Positions 44,498-53,569 of a DNA stretch of 64,000 bases are shown one piece after another. Both the position numbers and the translations under genes were made by a program. Origin of the DNA: Blastocatellia bacterium (GTDB lineage Bacteria > Acidobacteriota > Blastocatellia > Chloracidobacteriales > JADJPF01); contig JANWYG010000022.1 in the NCBI GenBank assembly GCA_025057015.1, positions 171,862 through 235,861 on the forward strand, written 5' to 3'. The notes below the pieces were generated by a model that saw only the letters and a program-made list of their open reading frames with translations, was not told the origin of the DNA and did not search any database. Numbering within the stretch: the first letter of the stretch is position 1; each line of letters starts with the position of its first letter.

Positions 44498-45517
44498 ATG
44501 TTGATAGCTATCCATCCGAAGGCCTCGGATAAGGACCTAGCAAATGTAGTCCAAGCTATAGAAAAGATGGGACTAACTGCGCAACTTGTTCTAGGTAATG
44601 ACCGAATGGCAATAGTTGTCAAAGGGGACGCTAAGACCGAAGAGTTTGTAAAGAGTTTGGAGCTGTTGCCTGCTGTAGCAGAAGTAACTGTTGCCGAGCA
44701 GCAGTGGTATCTGGTTGGGCGTAAGTTTTGCTCGTCTGATACCGTGGTACAAGTTGGACAATCCCGGATAGGCAGCCGGCATGAGCTGGCTATCATAGCT
44801 GGCCCATGCGCTGTTGAGTCAGCAGAACAGACTTTTGCGGTAGCTGATGTTGTTGCTGCCTGTGGAATAAAGCTGTTTCGAGGCGGAGCATACAAACCGC
44901 GCACATCGCCTTATACTTTTCAAGGCTTAGGACTGGAAGGATTGAGGATTCTGGCTGAGGTACGTAGCCGCTACGGTCTAGCCATAGTTACTGAAGCTAT
45001 GGATGAGGAAAGCCTGGAGCTAGTTGACGAGCACGCCGACATGATACAGATAGGAGCAAGGAACATGCAAAACTTTAGCTTGCTCAAAAAAGCCGGGCGT
45101 TCTAGTAAGCCGATACTCCTTAAGCGAGGTATGTCGGCTACTCTCGATGAGTTCCTACTTGCTGCAGAGTATATATTAGCAGAAGGTAATCCTAACGTAG
45201 TGCTCTGCGAACGCGGCATAAGAACTTTTGTCAACCATAGCCGTAACACGCTGGATCTTTCCGTAGTACCTTTGATACGACGGTTGAGTCACTTACCTAT
45301 AATAGTTGATCCAAGTCATGCTTGCGGTATCCGTGAGTTAGTGCTGCCTCTTGCTCGGGCTTCCGTCGCTGTAGGTGCAAGCGGGGTAATGGTCGAAGTT
45401 CACTGTAACCCACAGGAGGCTCTCTCTGACGGTCAACAGGCATTATTACCGGAGATGCTAGCACAGATGTGTACTCAGCTTAGAGCTATCCACTCTGCAG
45501 TTCTCGAGAAGACCTGA
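44498..45517 (+). CDS. aroF: 3-deoxy-7-phosphoheptulonate synthase (DAHP synthase)
   Basis: A 339-residue type I-beta DAHP synthase, the first step of the shikimate pathway (PEP plus erythrose 4-phosphate). Residues ~1-75 are the ferredoxin-like regulatory domain (MLIAIHPKASDKDL), the barrel follows with AGPCAVES, GGAYKPRTSPYTFQG, LLKRGMSAT and VDPSHACG. The ATG at 44498 gives the standard N-terminus and length (~338). The regulatory domain suggests feedback control by an aromatic amino acid. Confidence 0.96.
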   Translation: MLIAIHPKASDKDLANVVQAIEKMGLTAQLVLGNDRMAIVVKGDAKTEEFVKSLELLPAVAEVTVAEQQWYLVGRKFCSSDTVVQVGQSRIGSRHELAIIAGPCAVESAEQTFAVADVVAACGIKLFRGGAYKPRTSPYTFQGLGLEGLRILAEVRSRYGLAIVTEAMDEESLELVDEHADMIQIGARNMQNFSLLKKAGRSSKPILLKRGMSATLDEFLLAAEYILAEGNPNVVLCERGIRTFVNHSRNTLDLSVVPLIRRLSHLPIIVDPSHACGIRELVLPLARASVAVGASGVMVEVHCNPQEALSDGQQALLPEMLAQMCTQLRAIHSAVLEKT

Positions 45518-45543
45518 CTTAACTCTTCACGGAGGGAGAGTCA

Positions 45544-46911
45544 ATGCGCAGACCTAAAGTTACTATCGTTGACGACGAAGCTGGTTCGCGCCAGGGCCTG
45601 AGCGAACTTTTGTCGACGTGGGGCTATGAAACAACGACTGCTGTAGACGGTGCTGAGGCGTTTCAGCTAATACAGCAGGTAAAGCCTGACGTTGTGATAA
45701 CCGATGTGATAATGCCGAAGTTGGATGGATTCGGCTTACTTAGGGAGCTACGCGACATCTACGACGTGGCAGTTATCATTCTAACTGGACAGGGAAATAT
45801 CGAAATGGCTCTGAGAGCTCTTCAAGAAGAGGGAGCTTTCTACTATCTGGAGAAACCTGTCGATCCAGTGAAGTTGAAGGTCGTACTAGCAAAAGCCGTG
45901 GAGTACTGGTCTACGCGTCGAGAAAACCGCACTCTCAAGCGTCAGCTCCAAGATTATGGCGTCTTCGGCAAGCTCGTCGGACAGTCACAGCCGATGCGCG
46001 AACTATACACCTTGCTCGAACAAGTAGCGCCAAGCTCTGTCTCTGTGTTGATTACAGGCGAATCAGGCACAGGTAAGGAGCTCGTGTCTCGCACGATACA
46101 CGAAATGAGTCCGCGCCGCAATTGCCCTTTCGTCGCAATCAACTGCTCGGCCATACCAGAGTCTCTTATGGAGTCGGAGCTGTTTGGGCATGAAAAAGGG
46201 GCGTTTACTGGAGCGGCTGAACGCCGCATAGGCTGTTTTGAACTGGCACATACGGGAACTATCTTGCTCGATGAGATAGCAGAAATGCCGCCCTCCTTGC
46301 AGGCAAAGCTCCTACGAGTGCTTGAAGAACGCCGTGTACGTCGCCTCGGAGCTGCTAGAGAGATACCAGTAGACGTACGTGTGATAGCAGCTACGAATAA
46401 AGACCCAATGGAAGCTGTCCGGAAAGGAATTCTGCGCGATGATCTGCTCTACAGGCTGAATGTAATAAATATCAAGCTACCGCCGCTTAGAGAGCGCGCA
46501 GACGATATACCGTTAATTGCACGACACCTCGTCGAAGAACTTGCAAGAAAGCACTCGCGCCGCGTAAGGTTGATCGCACCAGAAGCTCTAGAAGTAATGA
46601 TGAAGTATAGTTGGCCAGGCAACGTGCGGGAGTTAAGAAACGTCCTCGAGCGCGCTGTGATTATTTGTGAAGATGAGCAAATACAGAAACGGCATTTGCC
46701 ACCCCAATTGTTTGGTGATGAACCAGTTACACGGAAAGATGTATTGACTTTACCGATAGGTAGCTCGCTTGATGAAATCGAACGGCAGGTGATTCTTCAT
46801 ACGCTTATCAAAGTTGATAACAATAAAACTCGTGCTGCTGAAATACTACAAATAAGTCTTAAAACACTTCATAACAAGCTAAAGCTATATAGAGAAAATA
46901 AGGAGCAGTGA
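45544..46911 (+). CDS. sigma-54 dependent response regulator (NtrC family)
   Basis: A 455-residue regulator: receiver (~3-120, phospho-site Asp54 in [12 protein letters not shown]), AAA+ sigma-54 activator (~145-375, Walker [15 protein letters not shown] loop) and a Fis-type HTH (~410-450, [18 protein letters not shown]). It activates RNA polymerase-sigma54 at enhancer-dependent promoters. Strong Shine-Dalgarno GGAGGGAG. It overlaps the histidine kinase gene by 4 bp (GTGA), its cognate sensor. The signal is not known. Confidence 0.96.
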   Translation: MRRPKVTIVDDEAGSRQGLSELLSTWGYETTTAVDGAEAFQLIQQVKPDVVITDVIMPKLDGFGLLRELRDIYDVAVIILTGQGNIEMALRALQEEGAFYYLEKPVDPVKLKVVLAKAVEYWSTRRENRTLKRQLQDYGVFGKLVGQSQPMRELYTLLEQVAPSSVSVLITGESGTGKELVSRTIHEMSPRRNCPFVAINCSAIPESLMESELFGHEKGAFTGAAERRIGCFELAHTGTILLDEIAEMPPSLQAKLLRVLEERRVRRLGAAREIPVDVRVIAATNKDPMEAVRKGILRDDLLYRLNVINIKLPPLRERADDIPLIARHLVEELARKHSRRVRLIAPEALEVMMKYSWPGNVRELRNVLERAVIICEDEQIQKRHLPPQLFGDEPVTRKDVLTLPIGSSLDEIERQVILHTLIKVDNNKTRAAEILQISLKTLHNKLKLYRENKEQ

Positions 46912-48692
46912 CTCTGCCTTCTAAGTATCTTCATTTACAGCCTCTCATTCTGGCTATCACCCTTTCTGCCCTCAATCTGTGTTTGTATGCGGAAGCTTAC
47001 TTGCAAGCGGTGGAGTCTACAGTTAGCTTGCAACACGCTGCTATACAGGATGCGGTAAAGAAAAAGCTACTAGAACACAACGACAGACGAGACATTCTCA
47101 GAAGTGGCGAGGTGCAAGCCATATTACAAACTGCCTTTAATGAGCTAAAAGTAGCACGCTACGTCGTCATTTTAGCTGACCAAGGGCAATTGCAAAGCGG
47201 GGTTGCAGAGGGCAGTGCTGCTTTGACGCTTGCTACGGACGAAGCTGACTTCCAGCATCTGCTTAAACTGCCGTCATGGAAGCAGTTTCTAACTGTAGTT
47301 CTAGGAAGCGGAATCTATCGCTCGACTGCACGGTTTCCCACAGGATTCGGTTCACAAACTAAGGATACTTTCATCGAGATAGTGGTTGGTATAGATGGTA
47401 GGCAGCTGCGTAACCATCTGTTGAACGTTTTGCTTATCAATGTCTTGCTGCTTACGCTAGCTACCTTGGCTACGGTTTTTTCTATCTTGAAGTCTGAACG
47501 GGCACAGCTTGCTCTCTTAGAGTCTTTGTCTAGACAGCTGGAGCGCTTAGAGAAGGGAGAGCAGTTGATTCAACAAGACAACGTGTATCTGCCAAAGGCT
47601 ATAACCAATAGGCTCAGCACGCTGGCGCGCAAGCTTGCAGGTGAGCAGTCGCGGCTCAAACAAGAACGTGATCGACTGACACAGATCATGGACAGAATGG
47701 AAGAAAGACTTATGCTGCTTAGCCCTGACCTACGTGTAATACTGATGAGCCCCAAGTTCGACCATTTGATAGGTCTTGCTGGGATAGATCTCGTAGGTAC
47801 TAAGCTCGACGAAATACTGAGTCCTAGCCATCCGCTGATAGAGCTAATAGAACGTGCCTGTAATACACGCACTTCGACGGAGCAGATAATGCAACTTGAG
47901 CTAGAGGGTAAGCAGCGACAGCTGCTTGCAAGTGTACGGCACGTCGAAGATAAAACCACAACCATAGGTATGCTAGTTAGCTTGCGCGATTTTGATTCGT
48001 TTAAGCAATTTCAATCTCACTTGGCTTATTCAGAAAAACTTGCGGCTCTTGGACGAATTACTTCGGGAGTAGCACACGAAGTGAAGAACCCGCTGAACGC
48101 TATGGTGATACATTTGGAGATCCTGCGCTCAAAGCTTTCCCAAACCGACGCCGATGTTACCCCCCAGCTAGAGATACTTAGTTCAGAAATAAAGCGCCTA
48201 GATCGGGTTGTACAAACTTTTTTGAACTTTACCCGTCCTGTGCAGGTAAATCTCAGGCCGCTTGATCTCAATGATCTAGTGCATCAAGTTACCCGGCTTG
48301 CAGCTATGGATGCCGAGACTCACGAGATTAAGATAGTAGAAGATTTGAGTCCAGACTTTCTCCGAGTTAACGCAGATGCGGACTTGCTAAAGCAGACGCT
48401 GCTTAATATCATTCTCAACGGTTGCCAAGCTATGCCTGAGGGTGGAATATTGGAAGTTAAAACCTCTTCTAGAGACAATTTGGTGGAGATAGCTATCACT
48501 GATCACGGCGAGGGAATACCGCCTGAAGCGAGGGACAAGATTTTTAACCTCTTTTATACGACGAAGCCTAACGGAAACGGAATAGGGCTTGCCCAAGCGT
48601 TTTACGCAGTCCAGTTGAACAATGGGCACATAGAGTTTGAGTCAGAAGTGGGTATAGGAACGACCTTTAGAATAATGTTGCCTAAGCTCTAG
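46908..48692 (+). CDS. membrane sensor histidine kinase
   Basis: A 594-residue NtrB/AtoS-like kinase. The first membrane segment is at ~residues 8-27; a periplasmic sensor of ~140 residues follows, then a second membrane segment (~172-195, [17 protein letters not shown]), a HAMP-like/coiled linker, a PAS-like domain (~265-370), HisKA with His390 ([11 protein letters not shown]), and HATPase ([24 protein letters not shown]). GTG start inside the stop of the regulator gene. Its end overlaps dacB tail-to-tail by 11 bp. Confidence 0.95.
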   Translation: MTLPSKYLHLQPLILAITLSALNLCLYAEAYLQAVESTVSLQHAAIQDAVKKKLLEHNDRRDILRSGEVQAILQTAFNELKVARYVVILADQGQLQSGVAEGSAALTLATDEADFQHLLKLPSWKQFLTVVLGSGIYRSTARFPTGFGSQTKDTFIEIVVGIDGRQLRNHLLNVLLINVLLLTLATLATVFSILKSERAQLALLESLSRQLERLEKGEQLIQQDNVYLPKAITNRLSTLARKLAGEQSRLKQERDRLTQIMDRMEERLMLLSPDLRVILMSPKFDHLIGLAGIDLVGTKLDEILSPSHPLIELIERACNTRTSTEQIMQLELEGKQRQLLASVRHVEDKTTTIGMLVSLRDFDSFKQFQSHLAYSEKLAALGRITSGVAHEVKNPLNAMVIHLEILRSKLSQTDADVTPQLEILSSEIKRLDRVVQTFLNFTRPVQVNLRPLDLNDLVHQVTRLAAMDAETHEIKIVEDLSPDFLRVNADADLLKQTLLNIILNGCQAMPEGGILEVKTSSRDNLVEIAITDHGEGIPPEARDKIFNLFYTTKPNGNGIGLAQAFYAVQLNNGHIEFESEVGIGTTFRIMLPKL

Positions 48693-49953
48693 AACGCAGC
48701 CTAGTCTTTCTTTTAGCTAATATTTTAGGTCTAGTCACTTTGGCTACTTGGGCCGTTACTTCCCCGAAAATATTCTCGGTACGTACTGCAATCAGTTCTG
48801 CACGCAATTCTGCCAGGGCATCTTCTAGAAATTTGTCCTGCAGTTTTCGGAAACGGTGCACGTCACCGCCCATGTTGAATACTGCATACAAGATCGGCCC
48901 ATGTTGCTTTGTATATACTACACCTTGAAGAACAGAGACGCCGCTGTCAGTAACGTTAAGAGTGCCCGTCTTGCCTATGACTACGCCGCGCAACTGCTCG
49001 GAACGAAACCTCGTGACGAGCGTACCTGAATCGACACCTGCTACCGGCATTATGTCTTCTATTTTCATACCGTGCTTTGCAAGCACCATGATCAGCTTGC
49101 GTTGTATGGCAAGCGACGCCCGCGCAGTGATGCGATTGTAGTCAAGACCCGAAGCTGCGCTTATTTCTATCTCGTGAGAGGCTAGCTTGAACTCTTGTTG
49201 TAGATGCCTCTTCATAGCTTCAGGCCCACCTAGCGCTTCACCGAGCTGATCGGCATAGAAATTGTCGCTGTGAGCATTCATGTAAAGCAGTAGCTCTTTG
49301 AGAGGCTTAGAGTAATGTACGGCTAAAAGCGTTCGCTCCTGAGTTTGTTTTGGATTTATGTCGGCTTCGATAGTCAGGGCAAGGATCTTTTTCATCTTTG
49401 CTTGAGCATACTCTGTGCTCCATCTTCGGTAAAATCTCAAATGCCCTTTGAAAATGAGATTGCCTACTACGCGCTTTATTTGCTGCTTTCTGATCGCTGC
49501 AGCTAACTCTTCTGCTTCCTTGACAGTGAAGTGCGGGTCAGCTTCTGCTTCTATGACTATATCCCCGTAAAGCGTTTTTGCAGCGGGATCTATTATTCCT
49601 GTAGTATAGGCCAAAGTCTTGAACCTATAGTCCGGACTGTAGCGCTGGAGTGCAAGGTAAGAAGTAGCAAGTTTCATTACAGAAGCCGGATTGAGCGGAG
49701 TATCGGCATTGTACTCAGCTAGAGCCTGGCCATCTAGCGTCTCTATTAGCACAGCTTGTAAAGCCGGAGAGTAGCCATTAGCAACTAGCTCGCTCAAGTA
49801 TTCGTTGAGTGAGCGTTGTAACTGGGGTCGCCTAGGCTCTGGGCGGCCTTTATCGGCTTCTACTGCCGGCTGGCTGACTTTAGTTGTTTGTTCGGTTAAC
49901 ACTAACCAAAGTGCAGATACTGCTATTAGTGCTAGTAGTATGTACTTTTTCAT
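48682..49953 (-). CDS. dacB: D-alanyl-D-alanine carboxypeptidase, PBP4 family
   Basis: A 423-residue serine-type carboxypeptidase/endopeptidase. N-terminal membrane anchor or signal (~3-20). SxxK is Ser91-Val-Met-Lys94, SxN is in AHSDNFYADQL and the KTG triad in IGKTGTLN, all intact. The extra domain between SxxK and SxN is shorter than in E. coli PBP4 (~477 residues). The C-terminus is very basic ([16 protein letters not shown]). It trims peptidoglycan pentapeptides in the periplasm. Confidence 0.92.
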   Translation of the reverse strand: MKKYILLALIAVSALWLVLTEQTTKVSQPAVEADKGRPEPRRPQLQRSLNEYLSELVANGYSPALQAVLIETLDGQALAEYNADTPLNPASVMKLATSYLALQRYSPDYRFKTLAYTTGIIDPAAKTLYGDIVIEAEADPHFTVKEAEELAAAIRKQQIKRVVGNLIFKGHLRFYRRWSTEYAQAKMKKILALTIEADINPKQTQERTLLAVHYSKPLKELLLYMNAHSDNFYADQLGEALGGPEAMKRHLQQEFKLASHEIEISAASGLDYNRITARASLAIQRKLIMVLAKHGMKIEDIMPVAGVDSGTLVTRFRSEQLRGVVIGKTGTLNVTDSGVSVLQGVVYTKQHGPILYAVFNMGGDVHRFRKLQDKFLEDALAELRAELIAVRTENIFGEVTAQVAKVTRPKILAKRKTRLRSRA

Positions 49954-49988
49954 ACCTTGTGTCTCTTGTGAAGAGAAGCGGTACTTAG

Positions 49989-50018
49989 AGTATAGGCAGA
50001 TGGCGCAAAAGCAAACAA
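49989..50018 (-). promoter_or_regulatory. candidate promoter of dacB
   Basis: On the minus strand TTGTTT (complement of 50013-50018), 18-bp spacer and TATACT (complement of 49989-49994), about 35 bp before the start. The rest of the gap to 50196 holds no recognisable gene or signal for the plus-strand receptor. Confidence 0.4.
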
Positions 50019-50196
50019 GAGCTTTTTGTTCGAATAGCGAGATCTTAAAGATTTTACAGGCTGTTGCTTTACTTTTTGCTTTAGTTGCTATAAGTTTCTA
50101 ACTGTTTCCTTCTAAAATGCTGTACTAGCTAAAGTCATCAAATTGAATCCATCAATCTTTGTGCTGTTTTGAAATCTCCAAGTTTGAGGACAAACT

Positions 50197-53064
50197 ATGA
50201 GAGTAGTCGGGCTATTTCTATTCGTTTTTGTGTTGTTTGTAGGTAATGTTTTTTCTCAATCACAAGCCACTATGGGGTTGATTCAAGGGAATGTCTTCGA
50301 TCCTGACAACGCGGCTGTTGCTGGTGCTCGCGTTGTAGCTACTAATCTAGACACCGGTTTTCAGCGAGAGGCAACCACTGAAGGTTCAGGGCATTTTACG
50401 ATACCCCTCTTGCCTGTAGGTAAATACAAGGTTCAGGTAGAAGCAAATGGCTTTAACACCATAGTTCGGGAAAACATAGAGCTTGTTGTAGGACAGACAC
50501 TTACCCTGACTTTTGAGCTAACTCCTTCTGCTACTCAGGAAATAGTGACTATTACAGCTGAGCCTCCACTTGTAGAAGTAGGTCGTGGCGAACAGAGTAC
50601 GTTGCTTGATAAGCGTTCCGTAGATGAGTTGCCTATAAACAGTCGGGACTTTTCGAGCTTTATTAAACTCTCTCCAGGCGTGTCTGTGGTGCAGGGGCCT
50701 GACGGCGATGAGCTAACCATAAATGGTCAGAAAGGTATACACAATAATCTCTCTATAGACGGTTCGGACGCAAATAATCCGTTCTTTGGAGAGCAACGAG
50801 GGGGACAGCGTCCGAAATTTACTATCAGTCTCGAATCTGTTAAAGAGTTTCAAGTAGTCACTTTTGGTGCTGCACCTGAATTTGGACGCTCTTCGGGTGC
50901 TTTTATCAATGTGGTTACGAAGTCCGGCACAAACGAGTTCAAAGGTTCTACCTTCTTCTTCTTCCGTGATCAGAAGCTGACTAGCCAAAACATAGATGCT
51001 GTCAGAGCGGGTCTTCCACAGGATGACTTCAGTAACTACCAGTTTGGCGGTAATTTAGGAGGGCCTATCAAGAAGAACAAAGCATTCTTCTTCTTTGCCT
51101 ATGACCAAAACGAAGGTACTAGCACCAAGCCTAACAGCGTAGATCCTAGATTAGTGCAAATATTTGCTACGAGGTTTAATTCTCCCAACGAGCAAGGACA
51201 AATTGAACGTACTAACGATGCTATTGCTTTGCTTGCAAAAGTAGATTGGGTAGTTACGCCGCGCAACTACTTGACCATAAGACATAATTACAGCAAAGCT
51301 AAACAAATCAACGGTACTTTCGATGTGCCTACCTGGGGGCGAAGTGCAAACGGTCGCGAAGAGAATAATACCAATGCCTTTATTACTCAGCTTGTGTCAA
51401 CTGTTTCACCGACGTTTTTAAACGAATTTCGCTTTCAGTTTGCTAGGGAAAATCGGCCTAGGTTCTATGACGGCCCAGATTTGCCTGATACGACTATAGG
51501 TACGTTCGCAGGCGATATTTCCTATCGGTTTGGTAGACCGTTCTTTCTGCCAGTGCCGCTTGTTGACCGCAGGATACAATTTACTAATAACCTGTCTCTT
51601 ATTCGTGGCAACCATAGTCTAAAGTTTGGTTTTGACTATAACTATACTCGGGCAGCACAGGTGTTCATAGGGTTTGCCCGCGGTAGATATATCTTTGCCG
51701 GACCGACAATAGATGCCGCTATAAAGGGCTTTGTCGACTACATTGACCGCAGGAGCGTTGATGGGCTTGCATTTTACTTGCAATTTGCACCACTAGGTGG
51801 CCGAACAGTCGAGGAGGCCGGTAGCCAAGTAATAGTAAATCACGAGCCAGCTTTCTATGGCCAAGACTCTTGGAAAATAAGGCCAAATCTTACCATCAAC
51901 TATGGCTTGCGGTGGGAAGGCCAATTTTTTCCTGAAATAATTAGTCCTATATCGCAGACTCGCTATGGGCAGTTCATAGGCGATCCTCGCTTTCCGTCAG
52001 ACGGCACGATACCTGACTTTACCGATGGCTGGCAGCCTCGCTTTAGCTTTGCCTATGATCCTGCTAACGATGGTAAGACTGTAATACGTGGTAGCGCAGG
52101 TATCTTCTATGCTCGTATTCCAGGGCTAGTGCAGGCCGGACCTCGCAACACGGATGGGGCTATTTCTGGTAATATATTCTTTGCTGGCTTTTTGGCTAAA
52201 CCACCTATTAACGTACCTGTTTCAGCTTTTCCAGTCTATCCGGGCATAGTCTCTACTAAAGGCTTCGTACCTTTTAATCCTGGGGTGCGCGTCTTTGATA
52301 GGAATTTCCGAAACCCTAGGACGGTACAATGTGCTTTGGGTATAGAGCGCGAGCTTGCGACGGATCTGTCTTTTTCCGTTACCTTTAACTATGCGCTTGC
52401 TACCAGATTGACCAGGTACATAGACCGTAACGATCCCCTGTTATATGGTGGCGTGGCCGTGTTTTCTAGGCCGGATGGATCGGGTGTCGGTGAAGTAGCT
52501 ACTACTGAAAGTTCAGCAAGGTCGCTGTTTCGAGGTATAACCTTCGTGGTGAATAAGCGCTACAGCAAACGCTTCCAGTTCCAAGCTAACTACCTGCTTT
52601 CTTGGGACTTTTCAGACGACGACAACGAACGCGATCCGTTTACTTTTCGCTATGCTGATATTAATAATCTGAAGCTGGAGTATAACTATTCTGACCGCGA
52701 TCAGCGGCACCGCTTTAACTTTTTCGGAGTATATAACGGCCCTTATGGCATAAATATTACGGCTATTTTCCAGGGGCGTTCGGCACAACCTGATTCAGTA
52801 CCTGGACGAGGACCAGGCACGACTATCAAGCGTAATACGCTTAGGAAAGAAAACGCCTTTACTTCTCTTGACCTACGTTTCTCCAAAGTCTTTAAAGTGG
52901 ATGAAGTTAAGCAGTTAGAATTTATGGCTGAGATATTCAATATCTTCAACAGCCGCAACTTGATTAGCATACCGAGACCGTTGACATTCAACTTTGATGG
53001 AACGGTGCGCAGCGGATTTGGCGAGCCGCGACAAGCTCAGCTCGGCGTCCGCTTTAGGTTCTAA
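50197..53064 (+). CDS. Oar-like TonB-dependent receptor with carboxypeptidase-regulatory domain
   Basis: A 955-residue outer-membrane protein. Signal peptide ~1-20; a CarboxypepD_reg-like domain (~28-110, IQGNVFDPDNAAVAGARV); a plug-like region with ELPINSRDFSSFIKLSPGV; then a long beta-barrel rich in Tyr/Phe/Asn and ending in Phe (QLGVRFRF). This is the large Oar/OmpA-related receptor class expanded in Acidobacteriota; substrates are largely unknown, possibly oligosaccharides or peptides. Shine-Dalgarno GAGG. A 150-residue exported protein gene follows after 16 bp. Confidence 0.92.
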   Translation: MRVVGLFLFVFVLFVGNVFSQSQATMGLIQGNVFDPDNAAVAGARVVATNLDTGFQREATTEGSGHFTIPLLPVGKYKVQVEANGFNTIVRENIELVVGQTLTLTFELTPSATQEIVTITAEPPLVEVGRGEQSTLLDKRSVDELPINSRDFSSFIKLSPGVSVVQGPDGDELTINGQKGIHNNLSIDGSDANNPFFGEQRGGQRPKFTISLESVKEFQVVTFGAAPEFGRSSGAFINVVTKSGTNEFKGSTFFFFRDQKLTSQNIDAVRAGLPQDDFSNYQFGGNLGGPIKKNKAFFFFAYDQNEGTSTKPNSVDPRLVQIFATRFNSPNEQGQIERTNDAIALLAKVDWVVTPRNYLTIRHNYSKAKQINGTFDVPTWGRSANGREENNTNAFITQLVSTVSPTFLNEFRFQFARENRPRFYDGPDLPDTTIGTFAGDISYRFGRPFFLPVPLVDRRIQFTNNLSLIRGNHSLKFGFDYNYTRAAQVFIGFARGRYIFAGPTIDAAIKGFVDYIDRRSVDGLAFYLQFAPLGGRTVEEAGSQVIVNHEPAFYGQDSWKIRPNLTINYGLRWEGQFFPEIISPISQTRYGQFIGDPRFPSDGTIPDFTDGWQPRFSFAYDPANDGKTVIRGSAGIFYARIPGLVQAGPRNTDGAISGNIFFAGFLAKPPINVPVSAFPVYPGIVSTKGFVPFNPGVRVFDRNFRNPRTVQCALGIERELATDLSFSVTFNYALATRLTRYIDRNDPLLYGGVAVFSRPDGSGVGEVATTESSARSLFRGITFVVNKRYSKRFQFQANYLLSWDFSDDDNERDPFTFRYADINNLKLEYNYSDRDQRHRFNFFGVYNGPYGINITAIFQGRSAQPDSVPGRGPGTTIKRNTLRKENAFTSLDLRFSKVFKVDEVKQLEFMAEIFNIFNSRNLISIPRPLTFNFDGTVRSGFGEPRQAQLGVRFRF

Positions 53065-53080
53065 CTGAGGAGGTAAAGCG

Positions 53081-53533
53081 ATGCTTTTTGCGCTTATGCT
53101 TTCTTTAGTATGGATAGAAGTACCTTCACAAGAGCTGCCATTTGAAGTAAGCAAGATAGCCTGTTCGAATAGCCTCGCAGCAGATAGCACTTCTCCGGGT
53201 TGGAGTGCCGTGCCTATAGGGCTTGCCCAAAACCGGTGGACTATGGAATTCAAGCTGCTAAATAGGTCGGACAAGCAAATTACGGCGCTGCATTGGGCAT
53301 TCCGTTTTAGGGATAAAAGTGGAAAAACTGTCGTCCAGGAGTTTAAGTCAAAACGCAACATTAAGCCTGGGAAGGATTCGATCATCAAAGAAACATTTAT
53401 CTTTGATGCGGCCTCTATGCCTTCTCCAATAACAGGGACTATATTGCTGCGACAAGTGGACTTCTCCGACGGTAGTACATGGCTACCAGATCCTTCCGAT
53501 CCTGATTCAGGCACCGTACTCGTAAAACCTTAA
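53081..53533 (+). CDS. exported hypothetical protein next to the receptor
   Basis: A 150-residue protein with an N-terminal signal (MLFALMLSLVWIEVPSQ). The rest looks like a single beta-sandwich (KLLNRSDKQITALHWAFRF, EFKSKRNIKPGKDSIIKE), similar in style to FxLYD or Ig-like accessory domains, but I recognise no family. Strong Shine-Dalgarno GAGGAGG. Only 16 bp after the receptor and followed by a terminator, so the two form an operon; it may help capture the receptor's substrate. Confidence 0.75.
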   Translation: MLFALMLSLVWIEVPSQELPFEVSKIACSNSLAADSTSPGWSAVPIGLAQNRWTMEFKLLNRSDKQITALHWAFRFRDKSGKTVVQEFKSKRNIKPGKDSIIKETFIFDAASMPSPITGTILLRQVDFSDGSTWLPDPSDPDSGTVLVKP

Positions 53534-53539
53534 TAGAGG

Positions 53540-53569
53540 TTGATTGCTGCAACAGCAGCAATCAATCTT
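53540..53569. terminator. bidirectional terminator
   Basis: TTGATTGCTGC (53540-53550) and GCAGCAATCAA (53555-53565) form an 11-bp perfect stem with a 4-nt AACA loop, followed by TCTTT. It lies between the plus-strand receptor operon and the minus-strand S46 peptidase stop, serving both. Confidence 0.75.

Noticed and set aside
49805..50101. Plus-strand frame across the start of dacB
   Set aside because: It is mostly antisense to the dacB signal region and has no ribosome-binding site.
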